Source of the DNA: Trifolium pratense
Taxonomy: Eukaryota; Streptophyta; Magnoliopsida; Fabales; Fabaceae
Assembly (NCBI RefSeq): GCF_020283565.1
Contig: NC_060060.1
Coordinates: 44,268,001-44,332,000, forward strand
Direction of reading: 5' to 3'
Length of the DNA stretch: 64,000 nt
In this document: in pieces, positions 11,471 through 24,301 of the stretch
Position numbering within the stretch: the stretch's first letter is position 1
Layout of the letters: the number at the start of each line of letters is the position of its first letter
Position numbers and translations under genes: made by a program
The notes under the pieces: model-generated
Told to the model about the DNA's origin: nothing
The model's input: the letters and a program-made list of their open reading frames with translations, nothing else
Databases searched by the model: none

Positions 11471-14400
11471 ATGGCGGCAGGACTAACCGCCACAATAACC
11501 TTACAACCCTTAAACCGTCACTATAAACCTTTGTTTCCTCATCTTCAAAAACAAACACCAACACTTATTTTTTCCCCTTTAAGATGTTTTTTACATCAAA
11601 AAACAACCTTAAAAACCCAAAGATTGAAAAACTTCACTCTTTGTGTTCTCATGGAAGACCCAAAACAAGATACCCAAATGGAAATTGAAGATGAAAAATC
11701 ACCCCTTTTAGAGAATAATTATGTTCCTCAAATTGTGTCACAAAAAATGGAAGAGAAAATGAAAAGAAAAAAGTCAGAAAGGTTGACTTATCTTGTTGCA
11801 GCTGTTATGTCTAGTCTTGGTATAACATCTATGGCTGTTTTGGCTGTTTATTATAGATTTTCATGGCAAATGGAGGTAAGTGTTGAAATATTGTTTCTTA
11901 ATTTTTTTATTTTTTTAAAAATATTTTCTTTCTATTTTATTTATTTTTTGTTTATGTACATTGTTTTTTATTTGAAAGGATCTGAATCTGAAATTGTGTT
12001 TTGTTTATTTAGGGTAGTGGAGAAATTCCTTGGTCAGAAATGTTTGGTACATTTGCTCTATCAGTTGGTGCTGCTGTAAGTTCAAATTTTTATTTTATTT
12101 ATGTTTTTAATGAAAAAGTTCTAATTTTGTTTTAGTACTATTGTGGTGACTAATTTGCAACTGTTTAGTACTAAATTAAGCCTTTTTTATTCCTCAAAGG
12201 TTTCCAATTTCGATGACTAGTTAAATTATATTATTTTTCTTAGAGTTTAATTGACATTTTAATAAGAAATAACTTCATCCTATCTCAATACAACATAACT
12301 TGATGTATTTGGACATAATACATCAACTTTGAACTAGATACATTTTATTGACAAAACTTTATCTTATATTTAAAATTGAAGGGACTATAATTAATGATGA
12401 ACTCAAAGAATTGGGTGTGTTCATTATTAATTTTGGATAATAAATTCAAATGGGCATGTTTAATTTTCAGGTGGGTATGGAGTTTTGGGCTAGATGGGCT
12501 CACAAGGCTCTTTGGCATGCTTCCTTATGGCACATGCATGAGGTATGTATACTTCCAATTCTTTTCTTTTTAAATTTCGGGTTTTTAAATTTCGGGTCTT
12601 GTTAACGAGTGTCTCCGAAATACTCTTTAATTATCTTAAATAATAGTTTTTATAAAATTTTATGAAAATGTATAAAGACGGTGCATTGAAAATTAAATTA
12701 AAATATTTAATTTTTTAAACAAATAATTTATTTAAATGGAATGTAGATAATCCCTTTAAATTTCTTAAGAATGCAAGAAACAAAAGTAGACATCAAAATT
12801 CAAACCTTCTTGGTATTTAATTTATTTTTTATGCTAAGTTTAATACCAAAAGCAAGGTTCAAGACCCATATGAAAATGTGTATAATTTTGATTTTACACT
12901 TCATACAAGTTTTATACAATACTGCAACCAATAGCTATGGACTATTTGATACGTGCAAGCAAGCAAGCAAAGAGAAAAAAACAAAAAATGAAATTGAATT
13001 GAATTTTGCAGTCCCATCATAGAGCAAGAGAAGGAGCTTTTGAGTTGAACGATGTTTTTGCAATAATCAATGCTGTCCCTGCTATCGCTCTCCTTAACTT
13101 TGGTTTCTTCCACAAAGGCCTCATCCCTGGTCTTTGCTTTGGTGCGGTAAGTTTCTCTCTTCTTCTTAATTGGCAACTCTTGCGGTGAAGGGTTGGTTAC
13201 CAATAACGTTTTTTGAAGTTAACAATTATAATTTGTTCTTATTATGTGTCATCTAAAGATATGTTACCTATGTACTCCCTCCGTCCCAAAATATAAGCAA
13301 AAATTATTCAATGAAAGTTGATGTATTTGGTTTAAAATTTAGTCCAGATACATTCACTTTTATTGACCTCCTTTTGCTTATATTTTGGGACGGAGTAGTA
13401 CTCCGTAACTCCCAAAATATAAATAAAAATGAGTCAAAAAAATTTGATGTACTCATTCTTGTCCTGTATATAAAAAAAATTTAGTTTCTAGATTTATTGT
13501 ACTCTCCCGGTCCTAAATATAAGAGAAAGTCAAATTAGATTCATTTACAGTCTAATGTATTTGGTATATATTATAGGCTATATACATTAGATTATCAATA
13601 AATCTAAAAATTAGATTATCTCTTATATTTAGGACTAGATGGAGTATCTAGACAATATTAAAGTCTAGATACATCATTTATATAATGAATCTAAAATGTA
13701 AAAGTTTTCTTATATATATATGACTAGAGGGAAGGGAGTATTTGGTTAAAGATTTGGACTAAATACGTTTACTTTTGTTGATAAACTTTTGCTTATATTT
13801 GGCCAACATAGAGAGGTTGAGCTCTCCCTAAGACGTATTGTTCTGGATTATCGGTGTCTTTTCATCTGATAATCAGAAGGTTAATAAAAAAAATTACTTT
13901 CTTTTAGTAATAAATTAAATAAAGAAATTTTTAAACAAATTGGTTTAAAAATAAAGGTACTTGGGTTTGAAAATTGGCATTAGCAAAAAAAAAAGTATGT
14001 TTATAGAATTTTGAATATACAAATAATTATTTGTAAAAAGTCTTATAATTAAAAACGAAGGAAACATTTTTTATCCAAAGCTTTCTAAAATGATAGATAC
14101 TGAAACGTCTTCAAAAAAAAAAAAAAATACTGAAATATATATTTATTTCAAAATATATTCCATTTTCAATTATGACTAAATGACATTCTAAAGAGTTCCC
14201 TTAATTTAGACCATCCTTATTTTTGTGCAGGGTCTTGGGATTACGGTGTTTGGGATGGCCTACATGTTTGTACACGACGGATTGGTTCATAAGAGATTCT
14301 CAGTAGGACCCATTGCCAATGTGCCCTATTTCAGAAGGGTAGCTGCTGCCCACAAAGTAATTATCCTTATCATCATAACATTTTATTTATTTTTTTTAAA

Positions 14401-14776
14401 CAAATTTAGGTAAAAAGAAAAAATAGGCATTTGTTTATGTTTTGTGGTATAAGGTTTGATATCATGATTTTCTTGTCTTTTATTTCAGCTTCACCATTCA
14501 GACAAATTCGATGGGGTGCCATATGGGCTGTTTTTGGGACCAAAGGTAAGAGCTGTATTCTTGTACTATCATAGTTTAATTTTTTTTTTTATTTAAAAAA
14601 AAAATCATATTGATGAACTAAAACTTGTTAAATGTTAATATTTGTATGTTTTTTGTTATATTAACTGATGGGTCATAAACAAATATGGTGTGCAGGAACT
14701 TGAAGAGGTGGGAGGGTTAGAAGAGCTAGAGAAAGAGATAAGTAGGAGGACAAAATCATACAATAATAGTTCATGA
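11471..14776 (+). CDS. BCH: beta-carotene 3-hydroxylase, plastid (non-heme di-iron)
   Basis: Seven exons: 11471-11875, 12013-12075, 12471-12542, 13012-13146, 14231-14356, 14489-14545 and 14696-14776. All junctions are GT-AG and all in phase 0, giving 312 residues, the usual plant length. The enzyme hydroxylates the beta rings of carotenes at C3 to make zeaxanthin in plastid membranes. It has a basic, Thr-rich transit peptide, then membrane segments around LTYLVAAVMSSLG and FAIINAVPAIALLNFG. The four histidine clusters of the fatty-acid-hydroxylase fold are visible: HKALWH, HESHH across the exon 3/4 junction, HDGLVH, and HKLHH across the exon 5/6 junction. Intron 4 is expanded by MITEs. Whether this is the BCH1 or BCH2 type cannot be told here. 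Confidence 0.95.
13275..13395. mobile_element. Stowaway MITE in intron 4
   Basis: It starts CTCCCTCCGTCCCAAAATAT and ends with the inverse, flanked by TA on both sides (13273-13274 and 13396-13397). The 121-bp element has near-perfect inverted repeats, the hallmark of Stowaway (Tc1/mariner-derived) MITEs. Confidence 0.9.
13401..13800. mobile_element. nested Stowaway MITEs
   Basis: An outer Stowaway-like copy, starting CTCCGTAACTCCCAAAATAT at 13401, is split. Its right half (TTTGGTTAAAGATTTGGACT to about 13800) matches the right half of the 13275 element. The split holds a second element, 13452-13738, flanked by TA. That element in turn contains a third, 13502-13644, also flanked by TA, with inverted ends CTCTCCCGGTCCTAAATATA and the inverse of CTCCATCTAGTCCTAAATAT. 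Confidence 0.7.
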
Positions 14777-15650
14777 CAAAAGCAAACACTAATCTAGATA
14801 TGTTTTAAAAAGTTATCATTGTAAAGGAAAATATTGAATGAAATGATAAAGAAAAAATAGTTTTGCTTCCATTTGTACAGCAATTAATTAATAATTTGTT
14901 CCAAAATAAATTAATAATTATAGAAGGAAGAAGCCGTCAACAAATCTTAGTTCAATTATCAAATATCGAAATTATTAGGTCAGACGTTGTGGTTGAATTT
15001 CAAACCGATTCTTTTACTTATATGTGTGAATTTTTTATTGTTGGCTTTTATTATTTGAGAAATATTAAAGAGCACTAATAAACAGAAGTAGTGTGACAAA
15101 TAATTTACTTGTTTTTTTTACCAAAGTGTGACAAATAATTTTTTTTGACACAAGTGTGACAAATAATTGAGGGCTTCATTTATGTCCTTTTGCTTTCACA
15201 AAAAGAGGTCAGCAAATACTTGTACCTATTGGAATGGGGTCAGTCAGCTACATTACATTTGCTCAAAGTTGGTTGCTACCTTCAGTGGGGCTTTAATCTT
15301 TAAATGCCACATAAGAAGGGAAGGGCCATAGTGCCACCAACAATGCATCAGCACTATAAACCTCCTAAAAGGTAGGGAATGATTTACTTGGATTCAAATG
15401 AAATGTAAAAGAAAATGTAATATCAATAATGCAAGTGTTAAACTATTATGTTTGGTATAGTGATGAGGGATTTGAATAATATACCAGAGGTTTTAGATTT
15501 GATCTCGGCTCAATTTGTAAAAAACTTAAAATAATGCAAGTGTTTTCTTGTATTTTTTTAGTGTCATACATTCTTGCCATTAATTAATTGTTTACTATTA
15601 TTATACTATACTTTCAGTGTAGTTCAAACCCTTACCATTCTTATCACCTA
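14777..15650. other. hydroxylase 3' flank, with SINE relic and short repeats
   Basis: After the probable 3' UTR, 14935-15065 resembles the SINE-like unit at 9985 (CTTAGTTCAATTATC and TTGAATTTCAAACC). At about 15090-15170 the phrase GTGTGACAAATAATT occurs three times. No gene was supported. Confidence 0.45.
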
Positions 15651-15654
15651 TGAA

Positions 15655-15745
15655 GTCCCGATACGTGATATAATACCGATACGATACCGATACGGTGATA
15701 CGGGAAATTTTTGAAAATTCTCGATACGATACGGCCACGATACGT
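15655..15745. repeat. GATACG-rich terminal-repeat-like patch
   Basis: CGATACG and its variants recur in both orientations over about 90 bases. A similar patch rich in CGGTACCGGTACG lies at about 30775-30865. These look like transposon ends or subterminal repeats, but no full element can be bounded. Confidence 0.4.
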
Positions 15746-15879
15746 TATTTTAAAATTAAATTTAAAATTAAATATATACATATAAATGCACAATATACAA
15801 ACATAACTAAAATCGATAATGATAAAAAAAAAAGATTACATTCAAATTACTCAAATTGAGCAAACCAGTAACAACTGCT

Positions 15880-17320
15880 GGTGGTGCGAGGAGTGGCGGT
15901 GGCCCTACGCACCACCTCTGTCCAAATCTGTAACGGTGGAGCACGTTTCGGTGGATATTCTCGGGTTCGATTCGGTTCGTCTGGGTTTGTGTCTCTCTGG
16001 TTCAAGTCAGGTTCGATCAACATCATCTTCGTCGTGGTGGTGATGATCAGTTTGGTTAATTTGGCTTACACTACTCGTTGGTGGTGTGGGTTTCTTTTTC
16101 TGGAGTTTCGTTGGTTTTTGTTTCGTGCCTTCCTTGTCTCGGACAGTTCAACAGTTCTGGTTATTCGGTTTTGTTGTTGATAGTTTTGGCATTTCTGGCG
16201 CTATGTTTATTAGTTTCATTTGGATTTCTCAGAACTCAAGTCGTCGCAGCTTGGGTTTGTAAGACTCGAAAGGGCTGTTTCTACTTGTTGTGCCTTGTCA
16301 CCGAGGGTTGGTACTTGAATCGGTTCGTGTTGGCGGACGATTCATTCTCCTTTTGGAGATGCAAAAGCTCACACGTCACTCTTTTTTTTTTGCTATTTGA
16401 TTTCGTGCCTGTACGCGAGTTTGCTGGATAGTTCTGGTGGTGTGTGCGCATTATGTCTGTTTTTTAGACCACCTTTGTCTGTATACCCATCTGAGTTGAT
16501 TATGTGTATGCAGGGGCGGATCCAGCCATAAATTTCTAGTCGGACTAAAAAATTTAGGCATTACAATTTTTTTTCATCTCGATAATATTTCAGTTAAACA
16601 ACAAATAATATGTAAAATTACCACTAATACAACATGTATATCCAAAAAAAAAAAAACAACAAACCGAAAAATATTTATTCAAAAAAATAAACCAACAAAC
16701 TATATCTAAAAAATCACAAAATTTCTATTCGAAACAAAAGAACTACTAATTTATTGAATACATGTTAAATCATGCATATCACTTGTTTAATTCAATCAGC
16801 TTATATCTTATTAATTTTTATTCCAATTTTACCCATATTTAATATTTATTCTAATTTTACTGTATTATCTTACTTGAAAAAATTTAATATTAATTAAACT
16901 TTTTTTATGTCCTGTCATATTTATATAGTAGTTCAATTGTTAATTTTAATCAATTCTATAAATTCAATTAGTGGTCCACTATATTTTGACAAAAAAGTCA
17001 AAGTTGATGATTATAAAATTAAGCTATATAACTAAAAATAATAATTCATGTATAACCAAAAACTTGAAATCATCAATAATATTGTACTAATATTTGCACT
17101 AATACTTAAACTAATATGTATACGAGAGACTTACAATTATCAATAATAAACTCTAAACTAATATTTACATTAATATTAATACGAATATGTATAAAAAAAA
17201 GACTTAAAATTATTTATTAAAAAGCCTTGAACAGAACAGATCCATCCTTATGTGTATGTATGAGTTTGGTTCCCCGTGTTGCACTGGTTTACACCCTTTT
17301 GTTAAAAAAAAAATAAAAAA
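15880..17320 (+). mobile_element. GC-richer sequence, possibly a non-LTR retroelement tail, split by a hAT element
   Basis: 15880-16500 is clearly richer in G and T with codon-like composition, but no frame continues and no domain was recognised. Once the hAT at 16511-17250 is removed, the sequence runs on through GTTGCACTGGTTTACACCC into an A-rich tail at about 17303-17320, as 5'-truncated LINEs do. A captured gene fragment is the alternative. Confidence 0.35.
16511..17250. mobile_element. hAT-type element, non-autonomous
   Basis: The left end CAGGGGCGGATCC pairs with the inverted right end TAAGGATGGATCT; the mismatches are transitions. The 8-bp target duplication TGTGTATG lies at 16503-16510 and 17251-17258. 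CAGGGGCGGA-type ends are common in plant hAT elements encoding TTF-type zinc-finger transposases. The 740-bp interior is AT-rich and has no transposase. Confidence 0.8.
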
Positions 17321-18810
17321 TTTACGGCATGAAGTTTTAATCTCTATACTGTTAATTCAACTTATAATTTTTCGGTTTTGTAAAAAAAAGTTATATACTT
17401 TTTCAGTAAAAAACAAGTTTAAATTTTAATTCGTGTTTAAATATTTCTTATTTATCTTAAAATATTTAGATTTAATTAATCTAATTTTAAAAAATGCATA
17501 TTTTAGTAAATAAACTTTTTATTATGTTTCTAAATATTTATGCAAAAATTTAAAGATAATTAATCAAATAGTGACTAAAATTATACGCAAGAAAATTTTA
17601 GAAGTCTTAATTTTTATAGAGATAAAAAAATAATATGCAATCTTATTAATTATTAAAATTAACAGTCACACAAAAAGATCTCATCAACTCCTAATATGTC
17701 TTGTCCACATAATTCAATCTTGTTGGAATCTTCCACTTGCATTTCATGCAGTCAAGGCCAAACCTTGTCCAGCTCATGAAGCTCCAAAAGTGAACAAAGA
17801 TCTAAAAGAAAACGATTGGGTATATATATAATTTGGCCTTTCCAATTTTTTTTTTTCTGGTCATTAATTCCTTCATAAAGGGTGATTTATTTTATTTTTT
17901 TAAATCGAAAATTTAAGCTATTTGAGTCTTCAAAAGTGAACAAAGATCTAAAAGAAAATGATTGGGTATGTTTGGCCCGACTTTTTTTTAACATTAAAGT
18001 TACTTTAAGAGTAAAGTTAAAATTATAAGCTTTTAAAATAAAGCAAAAGTTGTTTGGTGAATCCAAATTTTTTAGCTTAACTTTTTTATTTTTTCTTTTA
18101 TAGATGGATTTTAGATGTAGAGAATCCACCCCTCACGCAAAGCAATATCAGGTAGAACTACCAGTCTAATATAAAATTTCAGGTTGAATTGTCAATATCT
18201 GGTAGAAGTATTGTTTTTATTAAAAAGGTTAAATACATTTAGAGGTATTTTAAGTTTAATATTTATAACATGTTATTCTCTTAAATTTTTTAAATCAAAT
18301 TGATTCTTTAAATTTTTATATATCACACGTTTATTTATTTGTTACAAACTAAAAAAAGAAAAAGAAACAGTGTGTATGCAAATAAAATTTTTTTGGACAA
18401 AATGTATGTAAATAAAATTGATAACTTCATTATATGCATGAAAATGTAAATGTATCAATCAATTTATTATTTATTATGTAAAGCAAGCATAGTGCACAAA
18501 TAAAAAATTGTTAGATTTTGGGGGAAAAATAGAGTCACGACTCATGAGTCAATTTTTTAATATACTAAAAAATCAGAAAGAAAAAAAAACAAAAAAGAGA
18601 AAGAAATGGCAGTAGCAGGGATCGAAGAGAGTTCTAGAAGAAATTAAAGCTCGGCGTGTTTTTTTAAACTGGCTAATATTTACTTCTATACAAGTACTTT
18701 TTGTTCAATAAAAATAAGTTATTTTTTTAAAGTACTTCTCTGATCTCTCAAATCTTGTTTGGCATAACTTATATTTTTATGGACTAAAAAGTCAAAAATA
18801 AATTTGGCCA
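17321..18810. other. intergenic AT-rich DNA with a 39-bp direct repeat
   Basis: No gene was seen. A 39-bp phrase starting CAAAAGTGAACAAAGATCTA occurs at 17785-17823 and again, with one difference, at 17931-17969. Confidence 0.5.
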
Positions 18811-18814
18811 TGTG

Positions 18815-19290
18815 AGTTTGTGTTGTGCTTTTTTGTTTCAGAGAAGAGGAAGATATTAACTATGTGTTTTTCCATTGTTCTTTTTCGCAACAAATTTGGA
18901 AGAGAATTTTCATCTGGCTTAATGTGGATTTTATCTCCTTTGAAGTTTGTTGGAAGCACTTTATCTCCTTTGGTGCTTTGGTGAAGAATAAGTCATATGC
19001 AAAAGCTTGACATGTAATTTGGTTGGCAACCACATGGAGCTTGTGGCGAGCCCGTAATAATATAATGTTTAGAGGAGATGTCATTAACTTGCAATTCTTA
19101 GTGGATCAAATTATTTATATCTCCTGGTTTTGGTTTGTTGGTAGAATAGCTTTTAATGTCTTCTGTTGTATTTTCAGATTGGTGTAAAGATTCATTATCT
19201 TGCATTTTTAGCATCTAGTAGCTTATTTTAGAATTGTAAGGGTTGAGTACCCCTTGTACTCCTTATAATTCATTCTTTGCATAGAAAAAA
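18815..19290 (+). pseudogene. LINE 3' end, second copy
   Basis: Frames encode EEDINYVFFHCSFSQQIWKR near 18845, the typical end of a zf-RVT domain, followed after frame breaks by WLATTWSLWRARNNIMFRGD. The tail GGTTGAGTACCCCTTGTACTC and the A-run near 19285 match the copy at 8700-9290. Flanking AATTTGGCC-like sequence on both sides suggests that it interrupted an older MITE. Confidence 0.75.
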
Positions 19291-19366
19291 AAAAAAATTG
19301 GCCAAACGGTACTTAAAAATAAATTTTAAAACTTAAGCAGCGTATATAAAAATATTTAAAAATTTA

Positions 19367-19559
19367 GGCAAAATTACACTGGAGATCATTTATCTTACAT
19401 TTTGTTACAAATAACATCATTTATCTTACATTTTAAAAGGACTGAAGTGTTACAAATATATACAAGATAAATGACCTATATCTATATGTTACAAATAAAA
19501 GATAAAAAATTAAAGTGTTACAAATAACTAAAATAAAGGACCTCTGATGTAATTTTGCC
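19367..19559. mobile_element. Mutator-type MITE with 9-bp target duplication
   Basis: Inverted ends GGCAAAATTACAC (left) and the inverse of GGCAAAATTACATC (right) bound 193 bases. The perfect duplication AAAAATTTA lies at 19358-19366 and 19560-19568. It is non-coding. Confidence 0.85.
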
Positions 19560-19732
19560 AAAAATTTACCAACAAAATCTTAATATTATTTGTGGAAGTT
19601 GAACTCACACCTAGATTGATTTTTTATCAATAAGAAAAAAAGAGGTGGATTTAATTTGTGAATATAAGGTTTGAGAAGTATGACGTGGTTGCACTATGAC
19701 CATAATTGCATTAATTATGACGAAGGATACTA

Positions 19733-19988
19733 CTCCCTTCGGTCCAAAATGAGGGAGCGATTTTGACTATATACATTATTCATATATCTTCCTTTGATCC
19801 TATTTTTCTACTAATAAATAAAAACAAATATTAACATATAAGATGTTGGATTCATCTCGATGAGTATTTTCAAAATATCAAATTTTTATAACTTTTACTA
19901 TTATACGATTAAAAATATTAATCGTCAAAGTTATGTATTGACATGCGTGACGTGGTCAACTGACTCACTCATTACGTGACCGAGGAAG
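19733..19988. mobile_element. Stowaway-type MITE
   Basis: The left end CTCCCTTCGGTCCAAAATGA and the inverted right end CTTCCTCGGTCACGTAATGA are flanked by TA on each side. The 256-bp element is non-coding. Confidence 0.75.
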
Positions 19989-20529
19989 TATACAATTAAG
20001 ACATTGTATTGAGCAAATAAGACATCGTATTGAATCAAGTGGTTCACTGTAATCTTGCTGAATTGTGCGAATTATATCTCATTCATGAATATAGCATGAC
20101 CCCACTGTATCTATACAATACAAGCATGTAGTACACTTTTTATAACATTTATTAGCTGCAAAACGAGTTTCTACATGCGATGTGCATTGATGAATAATTT
20201 AAGACCACAAATGAAGCTGATTACAAGGAATATTTTCATTTTTACACTATTTTTTTTATTACAAAACTATGTTTCGTAAAATTAAGCAAGTCATTCATAA
20301 ATTGTGATATAAGTGATGATATTTTGAGTCCTTAATCATTTGGTTCTAGGTTTGATCATCAACCAGTGCATATGAAAAAATATTTGTTGGGAGAGATCAA
20401 TCCCTTAAATAAATCTCAATTACTTTGAGAGAATTAGTTTCCGTAGTTGTGTGCGGAAGATACATTTGATTTACAAAAAAAATATTAAGTTATAAGTTAG
20501 TTGATAGCTGATAAGTTAACTTTTAATTG

Positions 20530-20798
20530 GTGTCTGTTTGGTAATTAAGTTCAATAAGCTAGCTTATAGTTTATTGGACTAGCTTATAAGTTTTGCTTGA
20601 TAAAAATAAGACATGTTTGGTAGTAAGGTTCTCTTGTTTTTTGCGATGCTATTTTAAGTAGCGTTTGAGCTTATAGTTTAAAAGCTATAAGTTTGTGAAA
20701 AAAAATTTGTTACCAAACACCTCTAATTTTATGAAACAAGCTTATTAATAAGCTAATATAATTATAAGCTATTTTATTTGTGTTACCAAATAGACACA
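20530..20798. mobile_element. MITE with GTGTCTGTTTGGTAA ends
   Basis: GTGTCTGTTTGGTAA on the left and the inverse of GTGTCTATTTGGTAA on the right bound about 270 bases rich in AAGCTTATAA-like hairpins. The target duplication is unclear, so the superfamily is not assigned. Confidence 0.65.
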
Positions 20799-21240
20799 AA
20801 ATATTGTATTTTTTACACTAATTGCTTTTTGTACTAATTTTTATGTTTTTATTTAATGTTTTATAATTTTGGAATAAATACAATTTTAAATTTTAATCTC
20901 TCCAATTTTATAAAATCCACAAATTTAGTTCGTCAATTTATTTGCAATTTTGGTTCTACCATTTTCAAAAGATTGGTCACTGGGTACTCTTATTTAACTT
21001 ATTTTTTATTTTGATGATGTGACATTTTTATTAAATGACGTAGAACTGCGAACCATGTTTATATGGCCACGTGTCACATTAGATTTAATATTTTATTGTT
21101 ATTTAAATTTTATATTAATTCTTTCTATTTCTAAAATAAAAACATAAAAAAAACTCAACAAATAAAATTAAAAAAATCAAATTAGCTTTCACCTTCATGA
21201 ACCCTAATCTAAATCACGCGCATACATCTTCACTTGCCTT
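20799..21240. other. intergenic, repeat-like, no gene
   Basis: AT-rich with phrases seen in dispersed legume repeats (TTTAGTTCGTCAATTTATTTG, CCACGTGTCAC). No boundaries found. Confidence 0.35.
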
Positions 21241-22170
21241 CTTCGAACCCAAATCAGTAATAGTACGTTGCCCCAAAGCACCAGGTCTAGCCTCTTGCAT
21301 AGTGCACCAATAATTAATCAAGGCAACAACTGATGAAAAGATAGTATATATTGAGCGTCGATCTCAATGTTCCTAATACGGGTATCCTTTGCTTTCAAAT
21401 ACTCCAAATAACACATGTCATGAGTGAAACATCCTCATTAGAGAGATGTTGCAACAAATCAAAGATCAAATATGAATCTGCATAATTATTATGCAATGCT
21501 GCTGTAATTTTATTTCCGAAATTGCACATGCTCCAAACTTTTTTACTACTTGAACAATCAAAGAAAACATGACGGTTGTCTTCATCATGATCATTGCAAA
21601 GAGAACATATTGCAATTCACCCATCTACTTCGAAGGTTTACACGAGTTGGCACACACCGACGACAAATACGCCATAACAAATTTCTAACTCGTGGCAGAG
21701 TTTTTAACTTCCAAATCAAATTCCAAGTATCATATTTCATCCTAAGATGAGACGTGTCTAACAGTTTTTGTACACACAAACAGTATGCACTTCTAACCGA
21801 GTATGCGTCATTTTTTTCCATGTGCCAAATACGTTTGTCCTCCTCCATAGAATCGAACTAAGGAGTGTTTAAAACTTTATTTATACCGCTAGACTCAAGC
21901 AAAGTAGTAAGAAGAGGCAGATTCCAACACTTTGTATCAGGAAGAATCACATCTGCCACCACTAAATAACCTGCTAAAGATACTTTAGTTTGTTGGAGCT
22001 GCAAAGAGAATGCATTAAATAACCAATTTTCATTAAGTAATGGAATATTATTTCCACTTCCAATCCTCCATTGACTCCCTTATTTAAGTTAAAATTTGGA
22101 ATTACAAATACTCCTCTAGACAAAATTAGGATTGTGTCCCATCTTTGAATCAAAGAACTCACAATTAGGA
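21240..22170 (-). pseudogene. LINE reverse-transcriptase C-terminal region, decayed
   Basis: Read on the minus strand, 21848-21591 encodes a zf-RVT region: AYSVRSAYCLCVQKLL, then WNLIWKLKTLPRVRNLLWR and RRCVPTRVNLRSRWVNC. After a frame break comes a cysteine-containing segment with HVFFDCSSSKKVWSM. This is the zinc-binding region downstream of plant L1 reverse transcriptase. Stops and frameshifts are frequent, and the polymerase core is absent. Confidence 0.8.
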
Positions 22171-23421
22171 AAATCTTTTTACTTTATAGAGTTTAGAAAT
22201 AAAAATATCTGAATTTGAAAACTTACTTTCCCGACACTGCTAGATTAAAAGCAATGAGGTTTTTGAAATCCATCCCACCATCCTTTTTATGCACATAAAG
22301 CTTATCGCATTACATCTAATTGATACCTTTGCACATTTTTTCCTTGACCTTGATTTTATCCCATTAGATTTTTTATGTAAATTTTTTAATGGGACAGATG
22401 TATGTATTAGCACATTAAACAAAATTATAAATGTTTTTAATAATATACAACTTTTTAATCTAATTGGGTTGGTCTGGTAGTTTGGCTTGAGACTTGAGAG
22501 TGTGCTTTTACTTGAAGTCTCAGGTTAAATTCTCTCTTATGCCAATTTAGGTGAACTAATTTAGGTTCTTCAAAAAAATAATATACTTCTTTTTTTCTTA
22601 TTTTAATAATTTTATTTAGAGTGTTTCAGATGATAAATATTAAATGATAATATTGCCGTGGCAACTTAATTTTTTTGTATTATGTGATGTATTTGTATTA
22701 TAACTTAAAAAGAAGACTACGTGTATATGCTTTATACTTTTGAAATAATATATTTTATTTTATTATAACGACATCCGACTCAAGTGATTAATTTTCTCTA
22801 AAAGTGAATTGTTCAAAAAAAATTGAGTTTAATTTTTGATAAATATAATCGTTGATTAGATTTTATTTATTTTGCGGTCGAACTCTAGGTTATCGAAAGT
22901 CTTTTCTCCTAAAAATAAGAAAGTTAATACTAAAAAATAAATATACTTTACTTATTTATTTTAATTTTTAACGTGTATGCATTAAATTTAAACAATACTT
23001 ATTTTAAAATGGAGCTGTGATATTATTTTGAAGCAATGGAAGTAGCAATGTTATTTATTACTTGGGTATCACAATTTTGACGGTAATTGTATAACTTTTT
23101 TTTTCTTCTTAAAAGGTAGACGACAAATTTTAAAATAAAAAAAAAATTATTGGTAGGGATGGCTGTGATTGAACATGGATTGGACTCCAACATGCGAAGT
23201 TAACAACAATGTCTTATGCGTCCACGAAGCTCAACTCAACAAATATCATGGTTCACTTTTCTAGGATGTTGTTTTTGTCTCAAAAAGGATTGGCCCAATC
23301 CCTTTTGTACCTACAAAATGACACGTATGCAATGTTGGTGCTTTACATTTGACACATGTCTTCTTCTTAGGGTTTGACTCTATTCCATTAACAAAGTGGG
23401 TAGTGATGATTTTTCTATCCA
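22171..23421. other. intergenic DNA up to the giant MULE
   Basis: No supported gene. A SINE-like unit lies at about 22455-22570 (box A-like GGTTGGTCTGGTAGTTTGG, box B-like CAGGTTAAATTCTC). The last part is the pre-insertion target region, which continues at 44977. Confidence 0.4.
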
Positions 23422-23430
23422 AAAATCTAA

Positions 23431-23500
23431 GGAAAATTCTATGGTACATTCCTTAGTTGGAATGTTTTGGTACATTCCAAAACTGGCCAATGAGGATGCA
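23431..23500 (+). repeat. left terminal inverted repeat of the giant MULE
   Basis: The first about 60 bases match the inverse of 44900-44967. The best-conserved parts are TTCTATGGT, CATTCC, TTGGAATGT and CATTCCAAA. Confidence 0.85.
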
Positions 23501-24301
23501 ATGTTGACCAACTTTGAATGATATGGTACAACCTTTATGTATGATACTTACCATGGAACTTACCATCTTTTAATATTTCAACTAAGTCCCTTACATATTA
23601 AAACTTACACAATTACCCCAATATTATATTTTGTTAATTTTGTAAATTAATTAAAACTAAATTAAAACTAAATTTAAAACTAAAATTAAATAAAAAACAA
23701 CATGACAAAATAATCGTTGTAATTATTTTTGAATCAAAGTTCATTGTTTTACTTCTTCTGAACTTCATCGTCTTCATCGTCTTCATCACCAACATTGGTT
23801 TCGTTTTCCTGAACTTGTTTTCATCCCCAACAAAGTGTAAACAACAACATTAACCTCCAAAACGGTCGCAATTGCTGGACGAACAGACTTTGCTAGTTCA
23901 TTGTTTTCCTTCACCTGAGTTTGAACGGAACTCCATTCGACGGCGAGTTTGTGAAAGAAGATTGCGTGTGCAGTTGCTAAGGTAAATACGAAACAGTAAT
24001 AGTTATTAAGAATTAATTTGATTTCAATTTGGGAATTAGGGTTTATGCAGAAAATCAGTTTGATTTCGTTTGGGAGTTAGGGTTCATGCTGAAATTGAAT
24101 TGCAGTTTTATTTGTAATTAGTTATTAAGAATTAATTTTGATTTTCAATTTGGGAATTAGCTTTAATTTGTTTTCTGTATAAAATTAGTTGTGTGAGTAT
24201 AAATTTGATTTTCAGTTGTGTTAGTTACCTTTCATTTTGTTTAGGAATTTTGGTGGTATTGTTATTGATGGTGACAATTGTTGTGTTTTAGGTTCACAAC
24301 A
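23501..24301 (+). promoter_or_regulatory. 5' region of the transposase gene
   Basis: Non-coding, AT-rich. A TTTTAG acceptor at 24290 just before the start codon, together with repeated GGGAATTAGGGTTTATGC-type sequence, suggests a 5' UTR intron. The promoter probably lies within the terminal several hundred bases. Confidence 0.4.
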
